From assembly GCF_002564105.1 (NCBI RefSeq), contig NZ_PDBX01000001.1:1860001-1924000 (forward strand): a stretch of DNA of 64,000 nt. Reading direction: 5' to 3'. Source of the stretch: Collimonas sp. PA-H2. GTDB lineage: Bacteria > Pseudomonadota > Gammaproteobacteria > Burkholderiales > Burkholderiaceae_D. Shown here one piece after another: positions 27,504 to 36,000 of the stretch. The number at the start of each line of letters is the position of its first letter. Within the stretch, counting starts at the first letter, position 1. The translations under genes were made by a program, and so were the position numbers. The notes under the pieces were generated by a model that saw nothing but the letters and a program-made list of their open reading frames with translations, was not told the DNA's origin and did no database searches.

Positions 27504-28736
27504 TTATTTATGGGCAGATTCTGCGGGCGGCTTGACAAACTGCGCGTCGGTCAATGTTTTCAAAAAAGCCACCAGATCGTCGACATCGCTATCGCTCAAG
27601 GCCGGCGTGCTGCCTTCGCGCCGGTTGTATGGCACCGAGTTGATATTGACGTTTTCCCGATAGGCGGGCGGCACGTCATCGAATTTGACGCCGGTCTTGT
27701 ACCAGTCGCCCGGCTTGGTGGCGCGCGTTGCATAAAACGCGACGGCATCACGCAGTGAGGTGAACACGCCATTGTGCATATAGCTTTCACGCACGGCGAC
27801 ATTGCGCAAGCTGGGGGTCTTGAAATAGCCGCACCACTGGCTGCTGTCCGGCCACTTCAGATCGGCCGCGGTTTTGCACAGGCCGACATCGTAGAACTTG
27901 GGATTGCGGTTTTCAGCGATGCGGCGGTTGCGCGGCACGGCTGCCGCGTCGTAGCCGAAATCGGTAAACATCGAACGAGCCGGATTAGCGGATTTGTCGT
28001 TGAACTTGTGACAGGACATGCAGTTGCCTTTATCAGGATCCTTGAACAAACGTAGCCCGCGCAGCTCAACCTCATTCAATTTTCCGCTGCCGCGGATATA
28101 GTCGTCGTACCTGGAACTGAAGGGCGTCATTTCATCGCTGCGTAAAAATGCTTGCAGCGCCCGGCCGGCAGCCTGGCTGGCCTGCGCCGGCCGCTCGAAT
28201 ATCGCGGCGCCAAACTGCGCACGCATATCGGGTGCATAAGCTTGCGCCAGTTTGCGCGCAAGCTGGCGCGGGTTGCGGTTATTCATTTCCAGCGGATTGA
28301 ACAAAGGGCCCTGCGACTGTTCCGCCAAGGTATCGGCGCGCCCGTCCCAGAAAAATCCGCCAAATGGAATCGGCGCCAGCGCATCATCGTCCTGATAGAA
28401 AAAGCGCGGCGGCGTATAGCGCAGGTACAGCACCGAAGGCGTATTGCGCGTACCCAGGCTGGCTGGACGGCTGCCGAGCGCGACGCCGGTGCGCGATCCG
28501 TGATTTCCTGAAAAAGCCTGCGCCGGTGCATGGCAGCTGGCGCAGCTGGTGCCGCGCGGTTCCGACAGGCGCGTATCGAAAAACAGTTTGCGGCCCAACG
28601 CAACCAGCGCCGAGGAATCAGCAGGCGCGGCAGCCGGCGCCGGCATTTCGGGATAGAGCGGCGGCGTGCCCGCCGGCGCTACGCCGACGAGGAATAGGCC
28701 GCTCAGCAGGAGCCATTTCAACCGCGCCAACAACAT
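27504..28736 (-). CDS. Dihaem cytochrome c peroxidase / MauG-family protein
   Basis: Proteins of this family reduce H2O2 or carry out oxidative chemistry in the periplasm with two c-type haems. The 410-residue product has a signal peptide (about residues 1-23) and two haem-binding motifs CASCH (65-69) and CMSCH (239-243). Conserved family elements WDGRADTLAEQSQGPL and KTPSLRNVAVRESYMHNG are present. ATG 28736 overlaps the stop of the upstream phosphoesterase gene as TGATG, so it is translationally coupled to it. Whether it is a true peroxidase or MauG-like is not decidable here. Confidence 0.92.
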   Translation of the reverse strand: MLLARLKWLLLSGLFLVGVAPAGTPPLYPEMPAPAAAPADSSALVALGRKLFFDTRLSEPRGTSCASCHAPAQAFSGNHGSRTGVALGSRPASLGTRNTPSVLYLRYTPPRFFYQDDDALAPIPFGGFFWDGRADTLAEQSQGPLFNPLEMNNRNPRQLARKLAQAYAPDMRAQFGAAIFERPAQASQAAGRALQAFLRSDEMTPFSSRYDDYIRGSGKLNEVELRGLRLFKDPDKGNCMSCHKFNDKSANPARSMFTDFGYDAAAVPRNRRIAENRNPKFYDVGLCKTAADLKWPDSSQWCGYFKTPSLRNVAVRESYMHNGVFTSLRDAVAFYATRATKPGDWYKTGVKFDDVPPAYRENVNINSVPYNRREGSTPALSDSDVDDLVAFLKTLTDAQFVKPPAESAHK

Positions 28737-30175
28737 CAGTTTGGCGCCAGATAACCGGTCTTGTCGCAACTGATGTTACTGCCGGTTTGCAGACAGGTGG
28801 TGAGCAGCAGGCCTTTGCGGGTATACGCTTTGTATGCCCACGCGCCATTGCTCTGGCGGTCCATCACCATGAAGCCGAAGCTGCTGGTATGGGAAATCTT
28901 GTCGACGATGGCGCCGGGAGCCGGATTGGTGTTGGCCGGGAAAGGATCGGCAAAATTCACATCGAGATTATCGCCGCCATTGCCGGAGACGAAAGTGGCC
29001 GGATGAGCTGAAGAGAAGTTGATGGCCTGGAAATCATGGACGTGGCCATGGATCGCCGTCTTCACGCCGGACGGATAGAACGCGGTCGGGTTGACGCTTT
29101 GCATAACCGATTGCAGCGCCTGATTGCCCGGGGCCGGTGGCGCGCCGGCTATCGGTGCGAAACCGAGGATCGGATGATGATTCGTGAAAATGCTGTTGAC
29201 GCCGGCCTTCGCCGCCAGCCGGTTGACCGCCTGGAATTGCGCCTGGTAAGCGATGAACTGAGGATCGCTGGTCGCCAGCGCCGCCCTGCCCGCCTTGGCC
29301 GAATCGAACACGATCACCTGAGTGTCGGCGCCGACCGCCACGGCATACGGATCGGACAGATTGCCGGCCGCATCATTGGCCGGATCGTTGCAGGAACGCT
29401 TGGGATCCGCCGCCTGCGTATCGAGGAAACGGAACCAGCCCTGGCCGGCGCGCGCGCATTCCTCGTGATTGCCGCGCACCATGACCCACGGCGCCGCCGC
29501 CATCAAGGGCGCCGCCGGCTTGAACAGGTCCGCCTGCCAGGCATCCCAGCCGTAGCCCCAGGGACTGTCCTTGCAACCGGCGATATCCGCCGGGCAAGCG
29601 TTTTCGCGATAATGATAATCGCCGATGTGCAGCACCAGATCCGGTTTCATGGCGGCAGCGGTGCTGGCGATTTCGGGAAACGGCCAGGAGTCGCCGTCAT
29701 CGCAGGCCTGCCAGGCGTTGTCGGCCTTTTTCAGGCGGCAGCCGGTATCCGCCAGCACCACGATGCGCTGCGGCGCCTGTTTCGGCAACGGCAGACTGCG
29801 GGAGCCGACCGAGACGCCGCTGCTGTCGGCCGGCACCAGGTATTCACAGGCGGTGACCGGGAAAGCGGAAGGCTTGGAATCCGCAGCCGCGCTGGCGGTA
29901 GGGCGCTGCGCCACGGTCGCGGCGGCGGCGCGCACCGTCATCGCCACATAGCTGGAACCATCGCGCACATCAGGGCAGCCGGCGTCGCTGGTGATCACCC
30001 TGACGATAGCCTGGTTGTTGCTGCCGATCGCCACCCAGGCTGCCTTGACGCCGGCGTCAACGTTGCTGTCGCTGCCGCCGCAGGCCGCTGCCAGCAGAGC
30101 AAGGGCCATGCTTGAAGCGAACTTGAACGCATTTACAAATGGCTTACGGTGCTGCTGTTGCTCGATGGCGTCCAT
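28736..30175 (-). CDS. Exported metallophosphoesterase lipoprotein
   Basis: The 479-residue product has an N-terminal signal with a lipobox (LLAAACGG), so it is probably a lipoprotein. The calcineurin-like phosphoesterase motifs follow: LADTGCR, HIGDYHYREN, MVRGNHEECARAG, FTNHHPILG and IHGHVHDFQ, giving a full set of metal ligands. Substrates could be phosphomonoesters or diesters. It overlaps the start of the dihaem peroxidase gene by 1 bp, so the two are made together. A second phosphatase (PhoD) and a nucleotidase are encoded elsewhere in the window. Confidence 0.88.
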   Translation of the reverse strand: MDAIEQQQHRKPFVNAFKFASSMALALLAAACGGSDSNVDAGVKAAWVAIGSNNQAIVRVITSDAGCPDVRDGSSYVAMTVRAAAATVAQRPTASAAADSKPSAFPVTACEYLVPADSSGVSVGSRSLPLPKQAPQRIVVLADTGCRLKKADNAWQACDDGDSWPFPEIASTAAAMKPDLVLHIGDYHYRENACPADIAGCKDSPWGYGWDAWQADLFKPAAPLMAAAPWVMVRGNHEECARAGQGWFRFLDTQAADPKRSCNDPANDAAGNLSDPYAVAVGADTQVIVFDSAKAGRAALATSDPQFIAYQAQFQAVNRLAAKAGVNSIFTNHHPILGFAPIAGAPPAPGNQALQSVMQSVNPTAFYPSGVKTAIHGHVHDFQAINFSSAHPATFVSGNGGDNLDVNFADPFPANTNPAPGAIVDKISHTSSFGFMVMDRQSNGAWAYKAYTRKGLLLTTCLQTGSNISCDKTGYLAPN

Positions 30176-30263
30176 GATGCTCGCAAGGATGAAGGTGGAT
30201 AATGCTGAGTTGATAAATTATAAAAATAAAATGTGACGCGCTTGTTACATTCGGCAGGCAAAA

Positions 30264-30297
30264 AAATACGCCGAAGGCGCATGCCGTCGGCGTATTT
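30264..30297 (-). terminator. Bidirectional-looking terminator after the MarR-like gene
   Basis: An 11-bp perfect stem AAATACGCCGA/TCGGCGTATTT is followed by a T run on the minus strand. It lies 44 bp past the stop of the MarR-like gene and upstream of the phosphoesterase operon, insulating the latter. Confidence 0.85.
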
Positions 30298-30340
30298 TCA
30301 TTTCAGGGAAGGTGCTGCCGCGACAGCAGGGAAAACGGTC

Positions 30341-30703
30341 TTATTTGCTGACGTCCCGCGTTGCCTGCACCAAGCACTTGGATAATTTGTCAAAATGCAG
30401 CCACGCCGCCTGGCTCAGCTCAACCTGCTTGCGGCGCGCATCGTCGGTATCCGACAATACTATCCAGCCCTTTTCGCGCATCGACTTCAGGCGCGCATGC
30501 AGCATGGCTGGCGAACCGAGTTCGCTCTGCGCCATCATGTCGCGCACCGAAAGCCGTTCGCGCGCCTGCCCTGCGCGGGCCACAAAGGCCAGGATGCGGT
30601 CTTCCAGCGGATCCAGCGACGGCAACGACGGCAAGCCGCGCAGCGCGTTCGCCAGTTGCAGGAAACGCACATAGATATCTGCAGGTCGGCTGTTTTTGTC
30701 CAT
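30341..30703 (-). CDS. MarR-like winged-helix regulator
   Basis: The 120-residue product has a winged-helix fold signature: an opening helix, LSVRDMMAQSELGSPAMLHARLKSMREKGWIVLSDTDDARRKQVELS, which reads as recognition helix followed by the wing with the conserved Asp-Arg pair of MarR proteins. It lacks the long dimerisation helices of full MarR proteins, so it is a short single-domain member. It is divergent from the membrane protein gene; its targets are unknown. Confidence 0.75.
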   Translation of the reverse strand: MDKNSRPADIYVRFLQLANALRGLPSLPSLDPLEDRILAFVARAGQARERLSVRDMMAQSELGSPAMLHARLKSMREKGWIVLSDTDDARRKQVELSQAAWLHFDKLSKCLVQATRDVSK

Positions 30704-30846
30704 GGCTATTTTATAAACTGCAGGAAAAACGAAAAACTATCGCTGTTGATTTCATAACGATCATACTCGCCAATTTACGGCCTCCGCAAGCATCTTGCCA
30801 CACTCCCGCCACACATATGCGGATAGTTCGGTAATATACGCGCGCT

Positions 30847-31416
30847 ATGTCCCCCACTTCGTTCCCTACCGAGAAATTCCGTCTGCACCTGCTGACTGTC
30901 ACCATCACGGTGGCGGCCTACATGCTGGTGTACATGACCAATGACTGGCTGTTCAAGCACATAGAGTTTACCCAGGGGATCGCCTGGATCTATCTGCCGG
31001 CGGGGATACGGCTGATTTGCACATTGCTGTTTGCCGAGGCCGGGGTGTTCGGCATCCTGATCGCCTCGCTGCTTACCTCCAGCATCTATGCCATCTTTCC
31101 CGGCGATCCGGTGACCACCATCGGCTATAGCGTCATCTCGGCGCTGGCGCCCTATCTCGCCTACCGCTTCACCTTGCAGGAAATGCGCTTGCAGCCTTCG
31201 CTCGGGAACCTGACCACCACGCGCCTGCTGGCCTGCATCCTGCTGTACGGCCTGACCAATCCGCTGCTGCAGCTGATGTGGTTTGTCATGCGCGGCATTT
31301 CCTATCACTTCTGGTCGGGCCTGATCGTCATGTCCATCGGCGATCTCACCGGCTCGCTGATCGTGGTGTATGCGATCAAGCTCCTGCTGTCCTTCTTCCC
31401 GGTGCCGCGCCGCTGA
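30847..31416 (+). CDS. Integral membrane protein, MASE1-like
   Basis: The 189-residue product has five or six hydrophobic helices and elements (WIYLPAGIRLICTLLFAEAGVFGILIASLL, IVMSIGDLTGSLIVVYAI) that resemble the MASE1 sensory membrane domain, in which PAG and GD motifs recur. No output domain (GGDEF or kinase) follows, so it is a stand-alone version. The function is unknown. Stop at 31416 leaves 198 bp before exbD. Confidence 0.65.
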   Translation: MSPTSFPTEKFRLHLLTVTITVAAYMLVYMTNDWLFKHIEFTQGIAWIYLPAGIRLICTLLFAEAGVFGILIASLLTSSIYAIFPGDPVTTIGYSVISALAPYLAYRFTLQEMRLQPSLGNLTTTRLLACILLYGLTNPLLQLMWFVMRGISYHFWSGLIVMSIGDLTGSLIVVYAIKLLLSFFPVPRR

Positions 31417-31614
31417 GCGCGTCCTGCCGGTGCTGCCGGTGCTGCGTGGCACGATCGCCACATTGTCATCGATTGTAATACTGCCGAAATAATTCCTCGC
31501 TATTCTGCCGCACAGTTATAGAAATTATAGCGGTCAGCCAACGCCAGGCTACGCCTCGGGCGGAGCTTTGTGCGCGTTCCGCTATCACGACAACTCATAC
31601 ATCGGGGTATAGCA

Positions 31615-32022
31615 ATGCGTAGTTGGGACGAACCAAAAAAGCGGAAAGCACGCGTCGAAATCATTCCCATGATCGATGTCATGATGTTTCTCCTGGTGTT
31701 TTTCGTGCTGATCAGTCTCAATGTGATTCCGGCCCTGGGCTTGAAGACGCACCTGCCGAGCGCCAGCAGTTCACAGGACTTGAAGCCGCAAAACAAGGCA
31801 GTGATCACCATCGGCCTCAACGATGCGCTGCAGGTTGACGGCGTCGACACAAAAATCGGCGAACTCTCTACCCGCCTGAACCTGGCGAAAAAGAACGGTG
31901 AAAAACTCAACGTGATCGTCAACAGCGATCGCGGCGTCGAAGTGCAACGGCTGGTGGAAGTAATGGATAACCTGAAGCAGAACGGCTTCGAATCCATTTC
32001 CATCGCCACCCGCAAGCCGTGA
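31615..32022 (+). CDS. exbD: TonB-system energiser ExbD
   Basis: ExbD works with ExbB to couple the proton gradient to TonB. The 135-residue product has a short basic cytoplasmic N-terminus, one transmembrane helix with the essential aspartate (D21 in IIPMIDVMMFLLVFFVL, equivalent to D25 in E. coli) and a periplasmic domain ending in the peptidoglycan-facing fold. ATG 31615 follows GGGG; a GTG at 31570 would add 15 unsupported residues. It is the first gene of exbD-tonB-receptor-exbB, and its stop overlaps the tonB start. Confidence 0.93.
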   Translation: MRSWDEPKKRKARVEIIPMIDVMMFLLVFFVLISLNVIPALGLKTHLPSASSSQDLKPQNKAVITIGLNDALQVDGVDTKIGELSTRLNLAKKNGEKLNVIVNSDRGVEVQRLVEVMDNLKQNGFESISIATRKP

Positions 32023-32759
32023 TGCAGGCAATGATGAGCATGCCGTTCTTTTATCGCTTCCGCGATGCGCTGGCAATCCTGCCATCAGTGCTGATCCTGG
32101 CGATCCTGATCTTCGCCGGCATCCAGAAAGCCGTGAAGATCCAGCCGCACGTCGACGACTCCCTGGTGCAGATTGCGCTGACGGAACCGGCGCCACCGGT
32201 AGCCGCACCAACGCCGCCGACACCGGTAGCGCCGCAAGAAATCAAACCGCAAGCGGTGGCGAAGCCGACGCCGCAACCGACGCCGCGGCCAACCCCGCCG
32301 CAGACAGTCACCGCAACCCCGGTCAGCAACACACCGAACCCGGAAGTTGCAGCGCCGGCTCCGCCCAAAACGGTAGCCGGGCCGATCGCAGCACCGGTTG
32401 CGCCACCTCAGGAAACGCCGCCACCGGCGCCAGCAGCAAAGCCGAACAACGCCGGCATCGAGGCCAGCTATATCAGTAAATTGCGCGCCCACCTGAACAG
32501 CATCAAGCGCTACCCGACCGGCCGCGAAGCCAGCCAGCAGCGGCCGCAAGGCAAGGTCAAGGTCTGGTTCGTGCTCAACCGCGACGGCACGCTGGTCGAG
32601 CAAGGGATAGCTGAATCGTCTAATTCCATGCTGCTTGACGAAGCCGCCCGCAAGACCATCAACCGCGCCACGTTTACCGCTTTCCCAGAGTCCAGCTGGG
32701 CTGGCGAAGCCACCCACAGATTCAGCGCCGAGTTGGAGTTCATCCCGGGAGCGGGATGA
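32022..32759 (+). CDS. tonB: TonB energy-transducing protein
   Basis: TonB spans the periplasm and pulls the plug of outer-membrane receptors. The 245-residue product has one N-terminal membrane helix (about residues 15-34), a long proline-rich spacer (about 50-145, with PTP, PAP and PPAPA repeats) and a C-terminal TonB domain (GKVKVWFVLNRDGTLVEQGI, DEAARKTINRATF). The ATG at 32022 overlaps the exbD stop as TGATG. The usual Ser-x-x-x-His pair of the membrane helix reads SVLIL here, so the histidine is absent. It is dedicated by position to the receptor downstream. Confidence 0.9.
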   Translation: MQAMMSMPFFYRFRDALAILPSVLILAILIFAGIQKAVKIQPHVDDSLVQIALTEPAPPVAAPTPPTPVAPQEIKPQAVAKPTPQPTPRPTPPQTVTATPVSNTPNPEVAAPAPPKTVAGPIAAPVAPPQETPPPAPAAKPNNAGIEASYISKLRAHLNSIKRYPTGREASQQRPQGKVKVWFVLNRDGTLVEQGIAESSNSMLLDEAARKTINRATFTAFPESSWAGEATHRFSAELEFIPGAG

Positions 32760-32791
32760 AGCAGCAGTTTGCAAACCGAGTTGAAGACATC

Positions 32792-32812
32792 GCCTGAACG
32801 CCTGGTTCAGGC
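32792..32812 (+). repeat. Hairpin between tonB and receptor gene
   Basis: A perfect 8-bp stem GCCTGAAC/GTTCAGGC with a 5-base loop lies in the 83-bp gap between tonB and the receptor gene. It has no T tail, so it is more likely an mRNA processing or stability element than a terminator. Confidence 0.5.
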
Positions 32813-32842
32813 ACACACCAAAAAACTACAGGGAGTAGAACC

Positions 32843-35236
32843 ATGCAATTCAAAGTCACCCGGCTGTCGCTGCTGATCTCCGGGCTATTCATCGCCGCCA
32901 GTCCGCTGGCCTATGCCGCCGATACCTCCGATATCGGCAAGGTCACGGTGCAGGGTGATGCCGGCGGCGGCCAGAGCACCGGCCTGATCCAGCAGGAAGA
33001 GTCGGCCAAGGCGCGCAGCTCGGTCGACCGCGGCTATATCGAAAAGCAAAGCAGCACTGGCAACCCGTTCCAGATGATCAACCTGCTGCCTGGCGTGAAT
33101 TCCTACGACCAGGACGGCAGCGGCCTGTTCGGCGGCAACGTCCGGGTGCGCGGTTTCAACAGCGACCAACTGGGCTTCACCATCAATGGCGCGCCGGTCA
33201 ACGATTCCGGCAGCTTTGCTGTCTATCCGCAGGAATACACCGACGCCGAAAACCTGTGTAATATCTTCGTCACGCAAGGATCCACCGATACCGAAGCGCC
33301 TCACGTCGGCGCCTCTGGCGGCAACATCGGCATGACCATGTGCACGCCGGAAGACCAGCAGCGTTTCCGCACCGAATACACTTTCGGCTCGCACAGTCTG
33401 CAAAAAGGCTATGTCCGCCTCGATTCCGGCAAGATATTCAACGACCGCTTCAAGTTCTTCATCTCTTATTCGAAAACCCAGGCCAACAAATTCAAGGGCG
33501 ACGGCCGCGCCGACAAGGAACATACCGATTTCAACAGTAATTTCGACCTCGGCGGCGGCAGCTATGTCGACACCGGCTTCATGTACAACTCGGCGCTCAA
33601 CAACAACTATCGTTCGCTGACCAAGGCGCAGATCGCTCAGTTCGGTCCGAACCTGGATTTCGGCACCGTACCGCCAGTGCACCAGCCCGGTGGCCCGGGC
33701 GCACAAAACGACTCGACCTACGGGCCGAATGCCGGCATCAATTCCGGCAACAAGAATCTGTACTACGGCTATAACCTGAACCCGTTCAAGAACTGGCTCG
33801 CCACCATGAACGCCCACTTCCAGCTGGCGCCGACTTCCAGCGTCGATGTCAGTCCCTACATGTGGTACGGCTTCGGCACTGGCGGCAACCAGCTGCAAAC
33901 CCTCACCGAAGGCAACGCCGGCAACCTGCTGGGCGGCGGCGTGCGCGACATCAACCACGACGGCGACACCAAGGACACCGTATTCGTCTACGAAGGCAGC
34001 CGCACCCGCACCTACCGTCCGGGCGTGACGATCAAATACAACCAGCAGATCGACAACCACAAGCTGATGGTCGGCTATTGGTACGAGCGCGCGCGCCATC
34101 AGCAAACCGGCCCGTTCACGCCGATCGACAACAACGGCAACGCTGCCGATGTCTGGCTCAACAATCCGGGCCTGTGGCTGAAGAACCAGAATGGCTCTTA
34201 CGTCCAGTACCGCGACACCATGACCATCAGCACCGGCAAATCGGCTTTTGCGCAAGACAATATCAGCCTGATGCAGGACAAGCTGAACTTGCAGATCGGC
34301 GCCCGTTACTCGAGCATCGACCGCGACTTCACCAACAATCCAAGCCAGAGCTCGCCAGGCTTTTACACGCTGCAAAAGTCGTATTCCGACCTGCTGCCAA
34401 GCTTCGGTGCACGCTACCAGCTGACCACCGCGGATTCGGTGTTTTTCAATGCAGCGAAGAATTTCAAGGCGCCAGGCAACTTCTCCTACTTCGGCCTGAT
34501 CTCCGGCGGCAGCATCGTCAACGGCGTATACACCGGCGGCACGGTGCGCAACCCCCTGGTCGACAAGGAAACTTCGTGGAACTACGATCTTGGCTATCGT
34601 TACGCGGCGGACAAATGGACGTTTTCCGGCTCCCTGTTCTATGTCGATTTCAAGAACCGCATCGCGACTTCCTACAATCCATTCACCAACACCAACACCG
34701 ACTATAACGTCGGCGATTCCACCTCCAAGGGATTCGAACTGGAATCCGGCTACTCGCTCACCAAGAACCTGAGCCTGTACGGCTCGCTCTCGTATATCAA
34801 GAGCAAGATGGACAAGGACATGCCGTTCTCGGCTACTACCGCGCTGCCTACCGGCGGCAAGGAATTCCCCGATACGCCGAACTGGCTGAGCGGCCTGAGC
34901 TTGCAGTACCAGCAAGACAACTGGTATGTATTCGGCCAGGGCAAGTACACCGGCAAGCGCTACACCACGCTGGTGAACGACGACAGCATCGGCGGCTACA
35001 CCGTGTTCAACGCCGGCGCCGGCTATACCTTCCCGTCGTCGGCCTGGCTGAAGAAACCAACCGTCCGCTTCAACGTCAACAATATCTTCGACAAGCAGTT
35101 CCTGAGCCTGAGTTCCGGCAGCGGCAGCCAGTTCACCACCAATGCAGTGGCAGTCGGCAATATCGCGGCATCGGCGCCATTGTTCTATGTCAGCCCTCCG
35201 CGCACCTTCAGCGTCACGCTGGTCGCGGATTTTTAA
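32843..35236 (+). CDS. TonB-dependent outer-membrane receptor
   Basis: The 797-residue product has a signal peptide (to about residue 26, ending AYA-ADT), an N-terminal plug domain (about 40-160, with NLLPGVNSYDQDGSGLFGGNVRVRGF) and a 22-strand barrel ending in the terminal aromatic residue (FSVTLVADF). No TonB box of classical form is obvious near GKVTVQG, which may serve. The ligand cannot be read: it lacks haem or siderophore signatures I know. The following genes encode a 5'-nucleotidase and a phospholipase D, suggesting a phosphorus-containing substrate. GGGAG precedes ATG 32843. Confidence 0.93.
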   Translation: MQFKVTRLSLLISGLFIAASPLAYAADTSDIGKVTVQGDAGGGQSTGLIQQEESAKARSSVDRGYIEKQSSTGNPFQMINLLPGVNSYDQDGSGLFGGNVRVRGFNSDQLGFTINGAPVNDSGSFAVYPQEYTDAENLCNIFVTQGSTDTEAPHVGASGGNIGMTMCTPEDQQRFRTEYTFGSHSLQKGYVRLDSGKIFNDRFKFFISYSKTQANKFKGDGRADKEHTDFNSNFDLGGGSYVDTGFMYNSALNNNYRSLTKAQIAQFGPNLDFGTVPPVHQPGGPGAQNDSTYGPNAGINSGNKNLYYGYNLNPFKNWLATMNAHFQLAPTSSVDVSPYMWYGFGTGGNQLQTLTEGNAGNLLGGGVRDINHDGDTKDTVFVYEGSRTRTYRPGVTIKYNQQIDNHKLMVGYWYERARHQQTGPFTPIDNNGNAADVWLNNPGLWLKNQNGSYVQYRDTMTISTGKSAFAQDNISLMQDKLNLQIGARYSSIDRDFTNNPSQSSPGFYTLQKSYSDLLPSFGARYQLTTADSVFFNAAKNFKAPGNFSYFGLISGGSIVNGVYTGGTVRNPLVDKETSWNYDLGYRYAADKWTFSGSLFYVDFKNRIATSYNPFTNTNTDYNVGDSTSKGFELESGYSLTKNLSLYGSLSYIKSKMDKDMPFSATTALPTGGKEFPDTPNWLSGLSLQYQQDNWYVFGQGKYTGKRYTTLVNDDSIGGYTVFNAGAGYTFPSSAWLKKPTVRFNVNNIFDKQFLSLSSGSGSQFTTNAVAVGNIAASAPLFYVSPPRTFSVTLVADF

Positions 35237-35254
35237 TCAACAGTATTTAAAGCC

Positions 35255-35298
35255 GTTGCAGCAAACCCTGGCGGCGGGCTCTGGTCCGCCGCTGCAAC
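35255..35298 (+). repeat. Strong hairpin between receptor gene and exbB
   Basis: GTTGCA (35255-35260) pairs with TGCAAC (35293-35298) and GCGGCGG (35271-35277) with CCGCCGC (35286-35292), with a 10-base bulge on the left side and an 8-base loop. The right arm ends just before the exbB ribosome site. There is no T run. Confidence 0.6.
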
Positions 35299-35313
35299 AA
35301 CCAAGAGGTCATC

Positions 35314-35967
35314 ATGAACATGCAATTATTCCACGAGCTCGCTTTCTATCTGATGTACGCCTGTGCCGCACTGGCGATCTTCGTGATTGTCGAACGCGGA
35401 CTGTTTTTCAACTACACCTTGCGCCAGGCTATCGGCCTGGAAAAGGCCATGACGCATGCGGTGCAGCATGTGCAAGAGTTGCCGGTCGAACTGACCGCGC
35501 GCGGCAGCCTGCCGCTGACCCTGGTGTCGGACATCCTGGCCGAGAAACATCAGCTGACCACCGAGAAGGATCTGGAAGATTTCAGCGAGTCTGTGTACAT
35601 CGCCAACCGCGGCGCGGTACAGCATCGCTTATGGATCCTGGATACGATCGTGACAGCGGCGCCGCTGCTTGGGCTGCTTGGCACGATTTTGGGTATCATC
35701 GATACTTTCAAGGCGCTGGCGGTCTCCGGCGTATCCGATCCGGGCCAGGTATCGCAGGGCATCGGCACCGCCTTGTACGCAACGGCGCTGGGTATCGGCA
35801 TCGCAGTGGTCGGCATGTTCTTCTTCAACATGTTCCAGGAGCGTATCGAGCGCATCAACGATCACCTGAAGGTCTTGATGCTGCGAGCCTGCGTTGGCCG
35901 CGATGCCGGCAAGGGCGCCAGGTCAGCGACAACTGCGGCGGATGCGGGAAAATTGCATATCGCCTGA
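35314..35967 (+). CDS. exbB: TonB-system proton channel ExbB (MotA/TolQ family)
   Basis: ExbB forms the pentameric channel around ExbD. The 217-residue product has three membrane helices, the second and third within LWILDTIVTAAPLLGLLGTILGIIDTF and GIGTALYATALGIGIAVVGMFFFNMF, the conserved ExbB/TolQ/MotA motifs. A long cytoplasmic loop precedes them (residues 45-110). AAGAGG precedes ATG 35314. It is separated from exbD and tonB by the receptor gene, which is an unusual order. Confidence 0.93.
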   Translation: MNMQLFHELAFYLMYACAALAIFVIVERGLFFNYTLRQAIGLEKAMTHAVQHVQELPVELTARGSLPLTLVSDILAEKHQLTTEKDLEDFSESVYIANRGAVQHRLWILDTIVTAAPLLGLLGTILGIIDTFKALAVSGVSDPGQVSQGIGTALYATALGIGIAVVGMFFFNMFQERIERINDHLKVLMLRACVGRDAGKGARSATTAADAGKLHIA

Positions 35968-36000
35968 TAAGTATTGATCGTAAAGGACTGGTTGAAACAC

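Noticed and set aside
30847..31416. Diguanylate cyclase based on MASE1-like helices
   Set aside because: No GGDEF, EAL or kinase domain follows; the frame ends after the membrane part.
31463..31480. Pho-box-like TGTCATC-GAT-TGTAATA before exbD
   Set aside because: The repeats are spaced 10 rather than 11 bp apart and the second half is poor; kept only as a hint in the TonB finding.
32885..34915. 676-codon open frame antisense to the TonB receptor gene
   Set aside because: A shadow of the strongly biased codon use of the receptor; low-complexity Val/Ala/Gly/Asp translation without domains.
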